64,000 nt of DNA, taken from assembly GCF_000974445.1 (NCBI RefSeq), contig NZ_BBOJ01000015.1, positions 186,001 through 250,000 of the forward strand, read 5' to 3'. Below, piece after piece: positions 15,813-23,416 of the stretch (its first letter is position 1; every line of letters begins with the position of its first letter). The translations under genes were made by a program, and so were the position numbers. The notes below the pieces were generated by a model, which did not search any database, was not told the DNA's origin, and saw only the letters and a list, made by a program, of their open reading frames with translations. This DNA comes from Lentzea aerocolonigenes. Lineage in GTDB: Bacteria > Actinomycetota > Actinomycetes > Mycobacteriales > Pseudonocardiaceae.

Positions 15813-16601
15813 TCAGAACGCGGGCCACGGAATAGCGGGCCAGTCGCCGGACGGCTCCGGGTACACCCCGGCGGCCAGCAGCTTGTCGGTGCGTTCGGCG
15901 ACGGCGCGGACCTCGGCGCGGGTGAGGTGGTCGTGCAGCGCCTCGCCCAGTGCTCCGTCGAGCTCGGATCTCAGGCGCCGCAACGGCTCCTGCACCTCGG
16001 CGGGCAGGGGTTCGCGGGCCCAGCCCCACAGCACGGTGCGCAGCTTGGGTTCGGTGTGCAGGCAGATGCCGTGGTCCACGCCGTAGACCGCGCCGTCGAG
16101 AGCGTGCAGGACGTGGCCGCCCTTGCGATCGGCGTTGTTGACCACGACGTCGAACGCCGACATCAGGGCGATGCGCGGGTGGTCGGCGTGCACGAGCACG
16201 GCGGGGTCGCCGAAGCGGTCGTGGGCGTGGAAGACGGGGATCCAGCCCGGTTTGACGGCGTCGACGCCGATGATGTCGACGAGCTCGTCCTCCTCGCGGG
16301 TCTCGACCCACAGCTGCACCATGCCGGAGCCGAACGGGCCGGGGCGCAGCACCGTCGGCGGCACGATGCCGAGCCCACCGGCGGCGGAGATGAGGTAGGT
16401 GGCGACCTCGCGGCCGGCCAGGGTGCCGTCGGGGAAGTCCCACAACGGCCGTTCGCCGCGCACGGGCTTGTAGACGCACTGGGCGTCGACGCCGTCCAGC
16501 GAGATCTTGCAGAACAGGGTCGCGTTGGAGGCGTCGACGAGACGGCCCTCGACCTCGATGCGGCCGTGGTTCAGCAACTCCAGGGCCGCGGAGGTGTCCA
16601 C
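15813..16601 (-). CDS. SCO1664-family (kinase-fold) protein
   Basis: The 262-aa protein has the features of the SCO1664 family, distant relatives of phosphatidylinositol-type kinases: C-V-Y-K-P-V-R-G-E-R-P-L-W-D-F-P (about 42-57), F-D-V-V-V-N-N-A-D-R-K-G-G-H (about 149-162) and Y-G-V-D-H-G-I-C-L-H (about 171-180). These resemble the ATP-binding Lys, catalytic Asn/Asp and metal-binding Asp. Function is unknown. It lies 1 bp downstream of DUF3090, the conserved partner. In many actinobacteria this pair sits next to a phosphatase gene and mshC, which are absent here. Confidence 0.88.
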   Translation of the reverse strand: MDTSAALELLNHGRIEVEGRLVDASNATLFCKISLDGVDAQCVYKPVRGERPLWDFPDGTLAGREVATYLISAAGGLGIVPPTVLRPGPFGSGMVQLWVETREEDELVDIIGVDAVKPGWIPVFHAHDRFGDPAVLVHADHPRIALMSAFDVVVNNADRKGGHVLHALDGAVYGVDHGICLHTEPKLRTVLWGWAREPLPAEVQEPLRRLRSELDGALGEALHDHLTRAEVRAVAERTDKLLAAGVYPEPSGDWPAIPWPAF

Positions 16602-16602
16602 G

Positions 16603-17169
16603 TCAGTCTTCTTCGGTGCGGCGGTAGCCGTTCTGCCGCGGGCAGATGTGGCCGTCCGCGTCGAGCGGTTCGGCGCACAGCGGGCAGGGCTTGCGGCCGG
16701 CGTTGACGACCCTGTCGGCGCGTTCGGCGAACGCGCGGGCGGCCGAGGGCGACAGGAAGACCCGCACGGCGTCGGGGCCTTCCTCGGTGTCGTCGAGCAC
16801 GACGGCCTCGTCGACCTCCTCCTCGGAGATCGCCAGGAGCTCGATCACGACGGCCTTGGACTCGGCGTCCCAGCCCAGTCCCATGGTGCCGACGCGGAAC
16901 TCCTCCTCGACGGGCACGTCGAGGGGTTCGGTGTCGAGGTCGTCGGGCGGCGCGTCGTCGGGCACGTCGGTGCCGAAGCGGCGGTGCACCTCCTCGAGCA
17001 GCGAGCCGATGCGTTCGGCGAGGACCTGGACCTGCTGCTTCTCGAGCGCGACGCTGATCAACCTGCTCTGCTCGGAGGCCTGCAGGTAGAAGGTGCGGTC
17101 GCCGGGCTGCCCGACGGTCCCTGCGATGAACCGGTCGGGTGCGCGGAATACGTGAATGACGCGAGCCAT
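16603..17169 (-). CDS. DUF3090 family protein
   Basis: The 188-aa protein begins M-A-R-V-I-H-V-F, as is typical for DUF3090. It has F-Y-L-Q-A (about 27-31) and a C-terminal zinc-knuckle-like C-P-L-C-A-E-P-L-D-x-x-G-H-I-C-P (about 161-176). The family is actinobacterial and of unknown function, nearly always followed by the SCO1664-type gene as here. ATG at 17169. The divergent S9 peptidase starts 78 bp away. Confidence 0.9.
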   Translation of the reverse strand: MARVIHVFRAPDRFIAGTVGQPGDRTFYLQASEQSRLISVALEKQQVQVLAERIGSLLEEVHRRFGTDVPDDAPPDDLDTEPLDVPVEEEFRVGTMGLGWDAESKAVVIELLAISEEEVDEAVVLDDTEEGPDAVRVFLSPSAARAFAERADRVVNAGRKPCPLCAEPLDADGHICPRQNGYRRTEED

Positions 17170-17235
17170 GGCACCTACGACCCTAGGCCACGCGGAGATC
17201 GTCGGCAGGTCCTCCCCCACCAAACACTCCGCGTA

Positions 17236-17241
17236 TAGGGT
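17236..17241 (+). promoter_or_regulatory. -10 element TAGGGT for a leaderless S9 peptidase transcript
   Basis: TAGGGT ends 6 nt before the GTG at 17248, matching the arrangement seen before the amidase gene (TAGGGT-CGG-NNN-start). No convincing -35 is present. Confidence 0.45.
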
Positions 17242-17247
17242 CGGGTT

Positions 17248-19134
17248 GTGGTGAAGATCGCTTCGTACGGGACCTGGACCTCGCCGATCACGGCAGGCGA
17301 CACGTCGAAGCCGGGTGGGGGGTTCCAGTGGGCCGACCTGCACGGCGAACGGGTGTGGTGGGCGGAGAGCCGGCCTGCCGAGGGCGGCAGGGTGGCGCTG
17401 GTGCGCGACGGCGCCGACGTGCTGCCCGCACCGTGGAACGCCCGCAACCGGGTGCACGAGTACGGCGGCCGGCCGTTCGTCGTGCTGTCCGAGGACCGGG
17501 TGGCGTTCACGAACTGGGACGACCAGCGCGTGTACGTGTTCAACCCGGACTCCCCGCAACCCGAGCCGCTGACGCCGGAGCCGGACCGTCACCACGGCGT
17601 GCGTTACGCCGACCTGTCCGCGGGACCGGACGGCGAGGTGTGGTGCGTGCGGGAGACGATCACCGGTGACGCGCGCACCGACGTGCACCGCGACCTGGTG
17701 GCGATCACCGCCGCGGGCGAGGTGCGGGTGCTGGGTGCCTCGCACCACTTCATGACCGGCCCGAAGATCAGCCCCGACGGCACGAAGTTCGCGTGGATCG
17801 GCTGGAACCACCCGCAGATGCCGTGGGACGGCACCGAGCTGTGCGTGGCGTCGGTCGGTTCCTCCGAGCACGAGGTCGTGGCCGGGTCGCGGACCGAGGC
17901 GGTGTGCCAGTTCGAGTGGGAGGGCGACTCCCTGCTGGCGCTGACCGACCCCGACGGCTGGTGGAACCTCTTCCGCATCTCCCCCGACGGGGAACGCAAG
18001 AATCTCGCGCCGTGCTCCGAGGAGCTCGGCGGTCCGATGTGGCGGCTGGGCAACCGCTGGTTCGCCACGCTCTCGCCGGGCCGGTACCTGGTGGTGCGGT
18101 CCGGGCACCTGGCGGTGCTCGACGAACGCAGCGCCACGGTGACCGACGTGCAGACCGACCTGCCGACGTGGGCACCGGACCTGTCGGTGCGCGACGGCGT
18201 GGTGATCTGCGGCGCGGCCGGGCCGACGTCGGAGTTCGCGGTGGTGCGGCTGGACCTGTCCAACGGGGAGCTGACCTACCTGACCGGCGGCGAGGAGTCG
18301 CCGGAGGCCGCGTACCTGCCGGTGCCGGTGGAGCGGGTGTTCGGGGAGATCCCGGCCTACGTCTACCCGCCGTCGAACCCGGACTTCGCGGGGCCCGAGG
18401 GTGAGCTGCCCCCGTACGTGGTGCACGTGCACGGCGGCCCGACGGGGCGTGCGCTGCCGAAGCTGGACACCGACATCGCGTACTTCACCAGCCGCGGCAT
18501 CGGTGTGGTGGCGGTGAACTACGGCGGCTCGACCGGCTACGGCCGGGCGTTCCGGGAGCGGCTGCGCGAGCAGTGGGGTGTGGTGGACGTGGAGGACTGC
18601 GCGTTCGTGGCGCAGCAGCTGGCGAAGGAGGGCACGGCGGACCCGGCACGGCTGGGCATCCGCGGCGGCTCGGCGGGCGGCTGGACGTCGGCGGCGTCGC
18701 TGACCTCCACGGACACCTACCGGTGCGGCATGGTCGCGTTCCCGATCCTGGACCTGGCGGGCTGGACGTCGGAGGGCGGCGAGACGCACGACTTCGAGTC
18801 GCGCTACGTCGAGGGCCTGGTCGGCAGGCTGCCCGAGGCCGCGGACCGCTACCGGGACCGGTCGCCGTCGACGAAGGCCCGGTCGGTGTCGGGCCCGGTG
18901 CTGCTGTTGCAGGGCCTGGAGGACGAGATCTGCCCGCCTGAGCAGGCCGACCGGTTCGCCGCGGACCTGGCGGGGTCGGGGATCCCGCACGCGTACCTGA
19001 CGTTCGAGGGCGAGCAGCACGGCTTCCGCAAGGCCGAGACGATCAAGACCGCGCTGGAGGCGGAGCTGTCGTTCTACGGCCAGGTGTTCGGTTTCGAGCC
19101 GCCGGGCGTGCCGGTGCTGGACCTGTCTCGGTGA
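17248..19134 (+). CDS. S9-family prolyl oligopeptidase-like serine peptidase
   Basis: The 628-aa protein has an N-terminal beta-propeller-like half and a C-terminal alpha/beta-hydrolase half. The triad is visible: Ser475 in I-R-G-G-S-A-G-G-W, Asp559 in L-E-D-E-I-C-P-P, and His591 in G-E-Q-H-G-F. The oxyanion-type segment V-H-V-H-G-G-P-T-G lies near 392-400. This is the acylaminoacyl/dipeptidyl-peptidase layout. No signal peptide, so a cytoplasmic peptidase. Its stop codon overlaps the GTG of the S66 gene (GTGA), so peptide and muropeptide turnover genes are coupled. Confidence 0.93.
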   Translation: MVKIASYGTWTSPITAGDTSKPGGGFQWADLHGERVWWAESRPAEGGRVALVRDGADVLPAPWNARNRVHEYGGRPFVVLSEDRVAFTNWDDQRVYVFNPDSPQPEPLTPEPDRHHGVRYADLSAGPDGEVWCVRETITGDARTDVHRDLVAITAAGEVRVLGASHHFMTGPKISPDGTKFAWIGWNHPQMPWDGTELCVASVGSSEHEVVAGSRTEAVCQFEWEGDSLLALTDPDGWWNLFRISPDGERKNLAPCSEELGGPMWRLGNRWFATLSPGRYLVVRSGHLAVLDERSATVTDVQTDLPTWAPDLSVRDGVVICGAAGPTSEFAVVRLDLSNGELTYLTGGEESPEAAYLPVPVERVFGEIPAYVYPPSNPDFAGPEGELPPYVVHVHGGPTGRALPKLDTDIAYFTSRGIGVVAVNYGGSTGYGRAFRERLREQWGVVDVEDCAFVAQQLAKEGTADPARLGIRGGSAGGWTSAASLTSTDTYRCGMVAFPILDLAGWTSEGGETHDFESRYVEGLVGRLPEAADRYRDRSPSTKARSVSGPVLLLQGLEDEICPPEQADRFAADLAGSGIPHAYLTFEGEQHGFRKAETIKTALEAELSFYGQVFGFEPPGVPVLDLSR

Positions 19135-19979
19135 GCTCGCTGTCGCGCGGGGACCGGGTCGCGCTGGTGTCACCGGCCGGCCCGGCCCTGCCTTCGAGGC
19201 TCGCGGCAGGAGTGCGGGTGCTGCAGTCGTGGGGCCTGGAGGTCACCACACCTGTGGTGACGCCGTGGTCGCTGCCGTACCTGGCCGGTTCCGACGCCGC
19301 GCGGGCCGAGGAGTTCGTGGCGGGCTGGTGCTCGGACGTGGAGGCGGTGTTCTGCGTGCGGGGCGGCTACGGCTGCCTGCGGATGACGGACCTGGTGCCG
19401 TGGAAGGACCTGCCGCCGCGGGTGTTCGTGGGGTCGTCGGACGTGACGGTGCTGCACACGGAGCTGAACGCGGTCGGTCTGCCGACGGTGTTCGCGCCGA
19501 TGCCGGGCACGTCGGACTTCGTGGACGACCCGCTGGCCCAGGCGCGGTTGTACTCGGTGTTGTTCGAGGACGTCCGGTCGTGGACGGCCGGAACGCCTGT
19601 GGTGCCCGGCGTCGCGCGCGGGGTGCTGACGGGCGGGAACGCGGCGTTGCTGGCGGCGGGCGTGGGCGGACCGCGGTGGGCGCCGCCGCCCGACGGGGCG
19701 ATCGCGTTGCTCGAGGACGTCGACGAGGAGCCGTACCGGCTGGACCGGATCCTGACGCAGCTGCTGCGGGCGGGGTGGTTCGAGCCGGTGTCGGGGATCG
19801 TGCTGGGGTCGTGGACGGGGTGCGGTGACGTGTCCTCGGTGCTGGTGGACCGGCTGGGGTCGCTGGGGGTGCCGGTGCTGGGCGAGTTCGGGTTCGGGCA
19901 CTGCGCGGGCTCGTGGTCGTTGCCGCTGGGGGTGGAGGCGGAGTTGGATGCGTCGGTGGGGACGTTGACGCTGGTGTAG
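19131..19979 (+). CDS. S66-family LD-carboxypeptidase-like peptidase
   Basis: The 282-aa protein has the LdcA features: V-S-P-A-G-P (13-18), V-R-G-G-Y-G (77-82), nucleophile Ser103 in F-V-G-S-S-D-V-T, Glu in L-L-E-D-V-D (about 193-198) and a His in F-G-F-G-H-C near 261. This family cleaves L,D-peptide bonds in recycled murein peptides, and some members process microcin-type peptides. The GTG start is coupled to the S9 peptidase stop. No signal peptide is seen, consistent with the cytoplasmic recycling role. Confidence 0.9.
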   Translation: MSSLSRGDRVALVSPAGPALPSRLAAGVRVLQSWGLEVTTPVVTPWSLPYLAGSDAARAEEFVAGWCSDVEAVFCVRGGYGCLRMTDLVPWKDLPPRVFVGSSDVTVLHTELNAVGLPTVFAPMPGTSDFVDDPLAQARLYSVLFEDVRSWTAGTPVVPGVARGVLTGGNAALLAAGVGGPRWAPPPDGAIALLEDVDEEPYRLDRILTQLLRAGWFEPVSGIVLGSWTGCGDVSSVLVDRLGSLGVPVLGEFGFGHCAGSWSLPLGVEAELDASVGTLTLV

Positions 19980-20177
19980 CGCTTTACCGCAGTTCCAGCT
20001 TCATGGTGGACGTGCTGCGGGCACGCAAGGACGGTCAACGCGCCGCTGCCGCCGACGAACTCCCAGCGCACGTGCTCGCACTCGGCGCCGTGCGCCGGCC
20101 GAGCGCCTCTGTTCTCGAACACCGACGGCCGCGCCCTCGCCCCGAGTCGTTGAAAGGATGGTCGCGCGTCAGCGTCG

Positions 20178-20834
20178 TTAGATCAGGCGGCTGGTGTAGC
20201 CGGCCGCAACAAGCCGCTGGAACGCGCCGACGACGTTGTGGGGCATGTCCTGTTCGATGGCGAATCCTCGTCGGGGGTACTCGGTGATGCGCTGGGTGTC
20301 GCCGACCAACATGTTGATCACGCGGTCTACGTCGCCGATTCCGGCGACGTACTCGTCGAGTGGTAGCGGTTGGGACGAGCACATGACGTTGACCTCAGGC
20401 CATACCTTGCGGCAGGTCGCATAAGCTCGTCGCTGCTGGTAGGGCCGGGAGATCAGCATGACCGACTCGGGTCGGACTCCCGCGTCGGCGAGGATCTGGC
20501 GACTGTTGGTGAGGTTCTGGCTGGTGTTGGTGGCCTGGGTCTCGATGCTGATCACCTCGGCGGGCACGCCGAGTGCGATGGCGTGTTCGCGGTAGTGCAC
20601 GGCTTCACCGCGAGGGAATCGTTCGATCGTGGTGGGCGCGTTGGCGCCGGTGAACACGATGCGCGGGAACAAGCCCTGGTGATAAAGCTCAGCGGTGTAA
20701 GCGGCGACACCGAGGTCGTGGCTGCCCAGGCCGATGCCAACGTCGCAGCGGCGAGGTTCGTGACCCATGTCGTGGTATCCCCACAATGTCTCGACATCCG
20801 CGCGCAAGTCGGGGGGAAGCATGGTGGTCGCCAT
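20178..20834 (-). CDS. YdcF/DUF218-family protein
   Basis: The 218-aa protein has the DUF218 fold features: G-L-G-S-H-D-L-G-V (about 35-43), R-I-V-F-T-G-A-N-A (about 58-66), T-Q-A-T-N-T-S-Q-N-L (about 97-106) and S-R-P-Y-Q-Q-R-R-A (about 128-136). It has no membrane segment. Members of this fold bind nucleotides such as S-adenosylmethionine, but the reaction is unknown. AAGGTG lies 7 nt before the ATG at 20834. Immediately upstream is the wreck of an XRE-type regulator that may once have been its partner. Confidence 0.85.
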   Translation of the reverse strand: MATTMLPPDLRADVETLWGYHDMGHEPRRCDVGIGLGSHDLGVAAYTAELYHQGLFPRIVFTGANAPTTIERFPRGEAVHYREHAIALGVPAEVISIETQATNTSQNLTNSRQILADAGVRPESVMLISRPYQQRRAYATCRKVWPEVNVMCSSQPLPLDEYVAGIGDVDRVINMLVGDTQRITEYPRRGFAIEQDMPHNVVGAFQRLVAAGYTSRLI

Positions 20835-20845
20835 GTCGAGGCACC

Positions 20846-21186
20846 TTACGACTGACTCGGGTCGGTGCCGCGAACACCCATCCGGTGAGCCAACTCGACG
20901 GCGTGGGTGGCTGGACGAGGCAATCTGATCATTTCGCGGACAAGGATGCGGGACAGCCGGTGGTACCGGACTTGTTCAGGTGCGTCCTGCTGGTCGGAAG
21001 ACCGCGGATGTCGACGCGGGGACCGAGGTCGACCGCGACTTGAACGTCCCCGAGTTCCATCGCGGCAGTGACCCGGTGGATCTTGACGTTGGTGGGGCCG
21101 AACGCGGTCCACAGGTAGTTCGCGTCGCGGCCAAGTCGACTTGCTGCCTGGTCGGCCTCGGTGAGGAATGCCGTGGTGTCGCGCGG
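20846..21186 (-). pseudogene. Remnant of an XRE-family regulator (C-terminal part, internal deletion)
   Basis: Two adjacent minus-strand segments in different frames look like the C-terminal half of the large actinobacterial XRE-type regulators with TPR-like repeats. Segment 20986-21186 encodes F-L-T-E-A-D-Q-A-A-S-R-L-G, Y-L-W-T-A-F-G-P-T-N-V and M-E-L-G-D-V-Q-V-A. Segment 20846-20986 encodes A-P-E-Q-V-R-Y-H and V-R-E-M-I-R-L-P-R-P. The family normally has some 35 further residues between these blocks. Their absence and the frame change indicate a deletion of about 100 bp at about 20986. The helix-turn-helix half is missing. Confidence 0.65.
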
Positions 21187-21240
21187 TCGTCTCGGCGGGA
21201 TGAGGCGACCGCGCCGGCCAGGTGGAGGTCTGGCGCTCCT

Positions 21241-21465
21241 TGGGTTGACGGCGCTCAGATCGCGGTCCGGCTCATCGCCGCCGGACACCAGCCGGCAGAC
21301 GCTGAGGCATGGGCCGGGCAACTCGACGGCTTCCGAGCAGCGGATCCAGATGGGATCACCGCGTACACCGCCTCCCTCGTGCGCCTCTGGGAGCGGAAGT
21401 TCGCCGGGACGGACGCCACCGAAGGCGCGCGCTGCTGGCTTGAACACAGGCTCCACAACCGCTGA
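21241..21465 (+). pseudogene. C-terminal fragment of an unidentified gene
   Basis: About 73 residues read as natural protein (W-V-D-G-A-Q-I-A-V-R-L-I-A-A-G-H, D-A-E-A-W-A-G-Q-L-D-G-F, then L-V-R-L-W-E-R-K-F) and end in a normal stop at 21465. Upstream in the same frame the sequence is antisense to the regulator remnant and looks non-coding, and there is no ribosome binding site. I read it as a gene end left by the same rearrangement that cut the regulator. The family was not recognised. Confidence 0.35.
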
Positions 21466-21469
21466 CGGC

Positions 21470-22015
21470 TCAGCTCCCTGACCTGCGGTTCTGCGCGTCC
21501 ATGCGCAGCTGGTCGGTCTGCTCCCCGATGGCCGCGATCTGCCGGGCCAGCCCGGGATGCCCGTCCTGCAACCCCGGCCCGGCCTCCGCGAGCGGCCCCA
21601 GCAGCCCCGCCGCGTCCTCCCCGCCGAGCGCCTCCTGCACTCCGGCGTGGTGCGGCCCGACCTGCGCAGCCAGCATGCGCAGCACGGTCGCGTTGTCGCG
21701 GGCCCAGGTGGCGACGGCCTTGTCGCCCGCGCGGCGGTCTCGTTCGGCTTGCACGCGTTCGTCGCCGGTGCCGGTCTCGCCGGTGCGGCGGACGCGCAGG
21801 TACCTCTTCTCGGCGGCCTGTCTGCTGGCCACGCCGAGGGCCGGGGCGAGGTCCGCCCAGCTGGTGCCCAGGGCGCGGGCGGCTTCGATGAGCTGGGGTT
21901 CCCAGCCCGACAGTTCGTCGCGGAGGGTTCTGAGCAGCATCAACGCGGCCAGGACCTCACGGGCGTCACCCGGTGAGGCGGCGGTGGCGCGGACGGTCTC
22001 GTAGTCGCTCGTCAT
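21470..22015 (-). CDS. HSP18-type transcriptional regulator
   Basis: The 181-aa protein has a helix-turn-helix-like core [18 protein letters not shown] (about 52-69), followed by R-R-Y-L-R-V-style basic residues and an acidic, Ala-rich C-terminus. It resembles proteins annotated as HSP18 regulators beside actinobacterial hsp20 genes, and it is divergent from an Hsp20 gene here. The ATG at 22015 has GGAAGGA 6 nt upstream; an earlier in-frame codon at 22087 would run into the promoter. It probably represses both itself and hsp20 through the paired operators at 22018-22062. Confidence 0.82.
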   Translation of the reverse strand: MTSDYETVRATAASPGDAREVLAALMLLRTLRDELSGWEPQLIEAARALGTSWADLAPALGVASRQAAEKRYLRVRRTGETGTGDERVQAERDRRAGDKAVATWARDNATVLRMLAAQVGPHHAGVQEALGGEDAAGLLGPLAEAGPGLQDGHPGLARQIAAIGEQTDQLRMDAQNRRSGS

Positions 22016-22017
22016 GT

Positions 22018-22034
22018 GTCGTCCTTCCGATGAC
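22018..22034. promoter_or_regulatory. Operator-like inverted repeat 1 (regulator side)
   Basis: The sequence is GTCGTC-N5-GATGAC. Its reverse complement, GTCATC-N5-GACGAC, is exactly the half-site pattern of the second site at 22046. It overlaps the ribosome binding site of the regulator gene. Confidence 0.6.
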
Positions 22035-22043
22035 GCTCGGCAC

Positions 22044-22072
22044 TTGTCATCGTTTCGACGACATGCTACAAC
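22044..22072 (+). promoter_or_regulatory. Hsp20 promoter (-35 TTGTCA, 17-bp spacer, -10 TACAAC)
   Basis: TTGTCA (22044-22049) and TACAAC (22067-22072) are separated by 17 bp, about 50 nt upstream of the hsp20 start. The spacer contains operator 2, so a bound regulator would block RNA polymerase. Confidence 0.6.
22046..22062. promoter_or_regulatory. Operator-like inverted repeat 2 (between -35 and -10 of hsp20)
   Basis: The sequence is GTCATC-N5-GACGAC, with all twelve half-site bases equal to the reverse complement of site 1, starting 28 bp away. Its placement in the promoter spacer is typical of a repressor site. Confidence 0.6.
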
Positions 22073-22121
22073 GGTGGTGCAGCGCATTGACAGTCCAACG
22101 AGGAATTACAGGAGGTGTCAG

Positions 22122-22553
22122 ATGTTGATGCGCACTGACCCGTTCCGTGAGCTGGACCGGCTGACGCAGCAGGTGTTCGGGACTCCGGGTACGTGGTCTC
22201 GGCCCACCGCGATGCCGATGGACGCCTACCGCGACGGCGACCAGTTCGTGGTGTGCTTCGATCTGCCGGGCGTGACGCCGGACGCGATCGAGCTCGACGT
22301 GGAGCGCAACGTGCTGACGGTCAAGGCGGAGCGCAGGCCGATCGGCAAGGACGTCGAGATGCAGGTGTCGGAGCGGCCGCTGGGCGCGTTCTCACGGCAG
22401 CTGTTCCTGGGTGACACGCTGGACACCGACCGCATCGACGCCAAGTACGACGCGGGTGTGCTGACGCTGCGGATTCCGATCGCGGAACGCGCGAAGCCCC
22501 GCAAGATCTCGATCACCTCGGGCGAGGACGCGCCCAAGCAGATCGACGCGTGA
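22122..22553 (+). CDS. Hsp20/alpha-crystallin small heat shock protein
   Basis: The 143-aa protein has a short N-terminal arm starting [14 protein letters not shown] and an alpha-crystallin domain (about 33-130). Family features are F-D-L-P-G-V (about 46-51), [10 protein letters not shown] (about 61-70) and the G-V-L-T-L-R-I-P-I motif (about 114-122). It is an ATP-independent holdase for unfolding proteins. The ATG at 22122 has AGGAGG 7 nt upstream. A divergent regulator and mirror-image operators suggest heat-induced derepression. A GGCGGGCGG/CCGCCCGCC repeat (22561-22607) follows the stop codon. Confidence 0.95.
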   Translation: MLMRTDPFRELDRLTQQVFGTPGTWSRPTAMPMDAYRDGDQFVVCFDLPGVTPDAIELDVERNVLTVKAERRPIGKDVEMQVSERPLGAFSRQLFLGDTLDTDRIDAKYDAGVLTLRIPIAERAKPRKISITSGEDAPKQIDA

Positions 22554-22607
22554 TACGCCTGGCGGGCGGCGGCCATCCGGGTGATGCCAGGTAGGCTTCC
22601 GCCCGCC

Positions 22608-23321
22608 ATGAGACCCCAGCCTCAGTGGGCGGCGTTAGACGTCTACGCGTCCAACTCCGACCTCTACGCCGATCCCCGACTGGTGGAACGGGTGGATTAC
22701 CGGCGTCGCTTCAAGCGGCACCGGCCCCGCACGCCGTCCGTCGTCCTCGCCCCGCACGGCGGCGGTATCGAGGTCGGCACGTCGGAACTGTGCCTCGCGA
22801 TCGCGGGCTACCACCCGTCGACGCGGGTGCCGATCGGGCAGACGCACGACTACTGGATGTTCGAGGGCCTGCGGTCGGTCGCGAACGACGAGCTGCACGT
22901 GACGTCGTCGAACTGCGACGACCGCGTGGCCCGCGAGCTGGTTTCGGGTGCCTCGCACGCGCTGGGCCTGCACGGGTGCACGGCCGCGGCGGCGGGACTG
23001 GAGGACCACGACCGCGCGGTGCTGGTCGGCGGGCGGGACGCGTTGCTGCGGCTGGAGCTGCTGACGCGGCTGCGGCGGGCCGGGTTTCACACGATCGACG
23101 CGGTGGACCACCCGATACTGGGCGGCTACGACCGGGCGAACATCGCGAACCGCACGCGGTCGCGGCAGGGCGCTCAGCTGGAGCTGACCACTCCCCTGCG
23201 CACGGCGATGTTCGCGGAGAACTCGCGGTCGGATCGCCGGCACACGACGACCGAGGTGTTCTGGGACTTCGTGCACGCGTGCCGGGCGGCGCTGGTCGCC
23301 CGAGAAGCGCTCAACAACTGA
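22608..23321 (+). CDS. Poly-gamma-glutamate hydrolase family protein
   Basis: The 237-aa protein matches the phage PghP-type family (a zinc carboxypeptidase-like fold). It has A-P-H-G-G-G-I-E-V-G-T-S-E (about 48-60, His and Glu metal ligands), L-G-L-H-G-C (about 121-126, second His), and N-R-T-R-S-R-Q-G-A-Q-L-E-L-T near 182-195 (Arg for the gamma-carboxylate and a catalytic Glu). These enzymes cut gamma-glutamyl bonds. No signal peptide is visible. A TAGGCT box 10 nt before the ATG at 22608 supports this start. It may turn over the polymer made by the pgsBC operon at 4-9 kb. Confidence 0.85.
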   Translation: MRPQPQWAALDVYASNSDLYADPRLVERVDYRRRFKRHRPRTPSVVLAPHGGGIEVGTSELCLAIAGYHPSTRVPIGQTHDYWMFEGLRSVANDELHVTSSNCDDRVARELVSGASHALGLHGCTAAAAGLEDHDRAVLVGGRDALLRLELLTRLRRAGFHTIDAVDHPILGGYDRANIANRTRSRQGAQLELTTPLRTAMFAENSRSDRRHTTTEVFWDFVHACRAALVAREALNN

Positions 23322-23377
23322 GCACTTTCCAGCCGCAGCGACCCTGGTCGCCCCGGTGGCGTGCGCGGTCACGAGGA

Positions 23378-23409
23378 GAGTGGTGGTGCCCGCGCGGACA
23401 CCACCACTC
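23378..23409. terminator. Bidirectional terminator hairpin
   Basis: An 11-bp perfect stem (GAGTGGTGGTG at 23378-23388 and CACCACCACTC at 23399-23409) with a 10-nt loop lies between the convergent hydrolase and acyl-CoA dehydrogenase genes. Confidence 0.65.
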
Positions 23410-23416
23410 GTGCGTA

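Noticed and set aside
19980-20122. Minus-strand start of a possible small Cys/His protein (M-F-E-N-R-G, C-E-H-V-R-W-E-F, C-P-Q-H-V)
   Set aside because: The first 45 codons look natural, but the frame then runs antisense into the S66 gene without a stop. There is no ribosome site. At best it is a remnant.
20929-21456. Single 175-codon minus-strand gene
   Set aside because: Only the middle part resembles a protein (regulator block). The start is antisense to the plus-strand fragment and the end is out of frame with the rest of the regulator.
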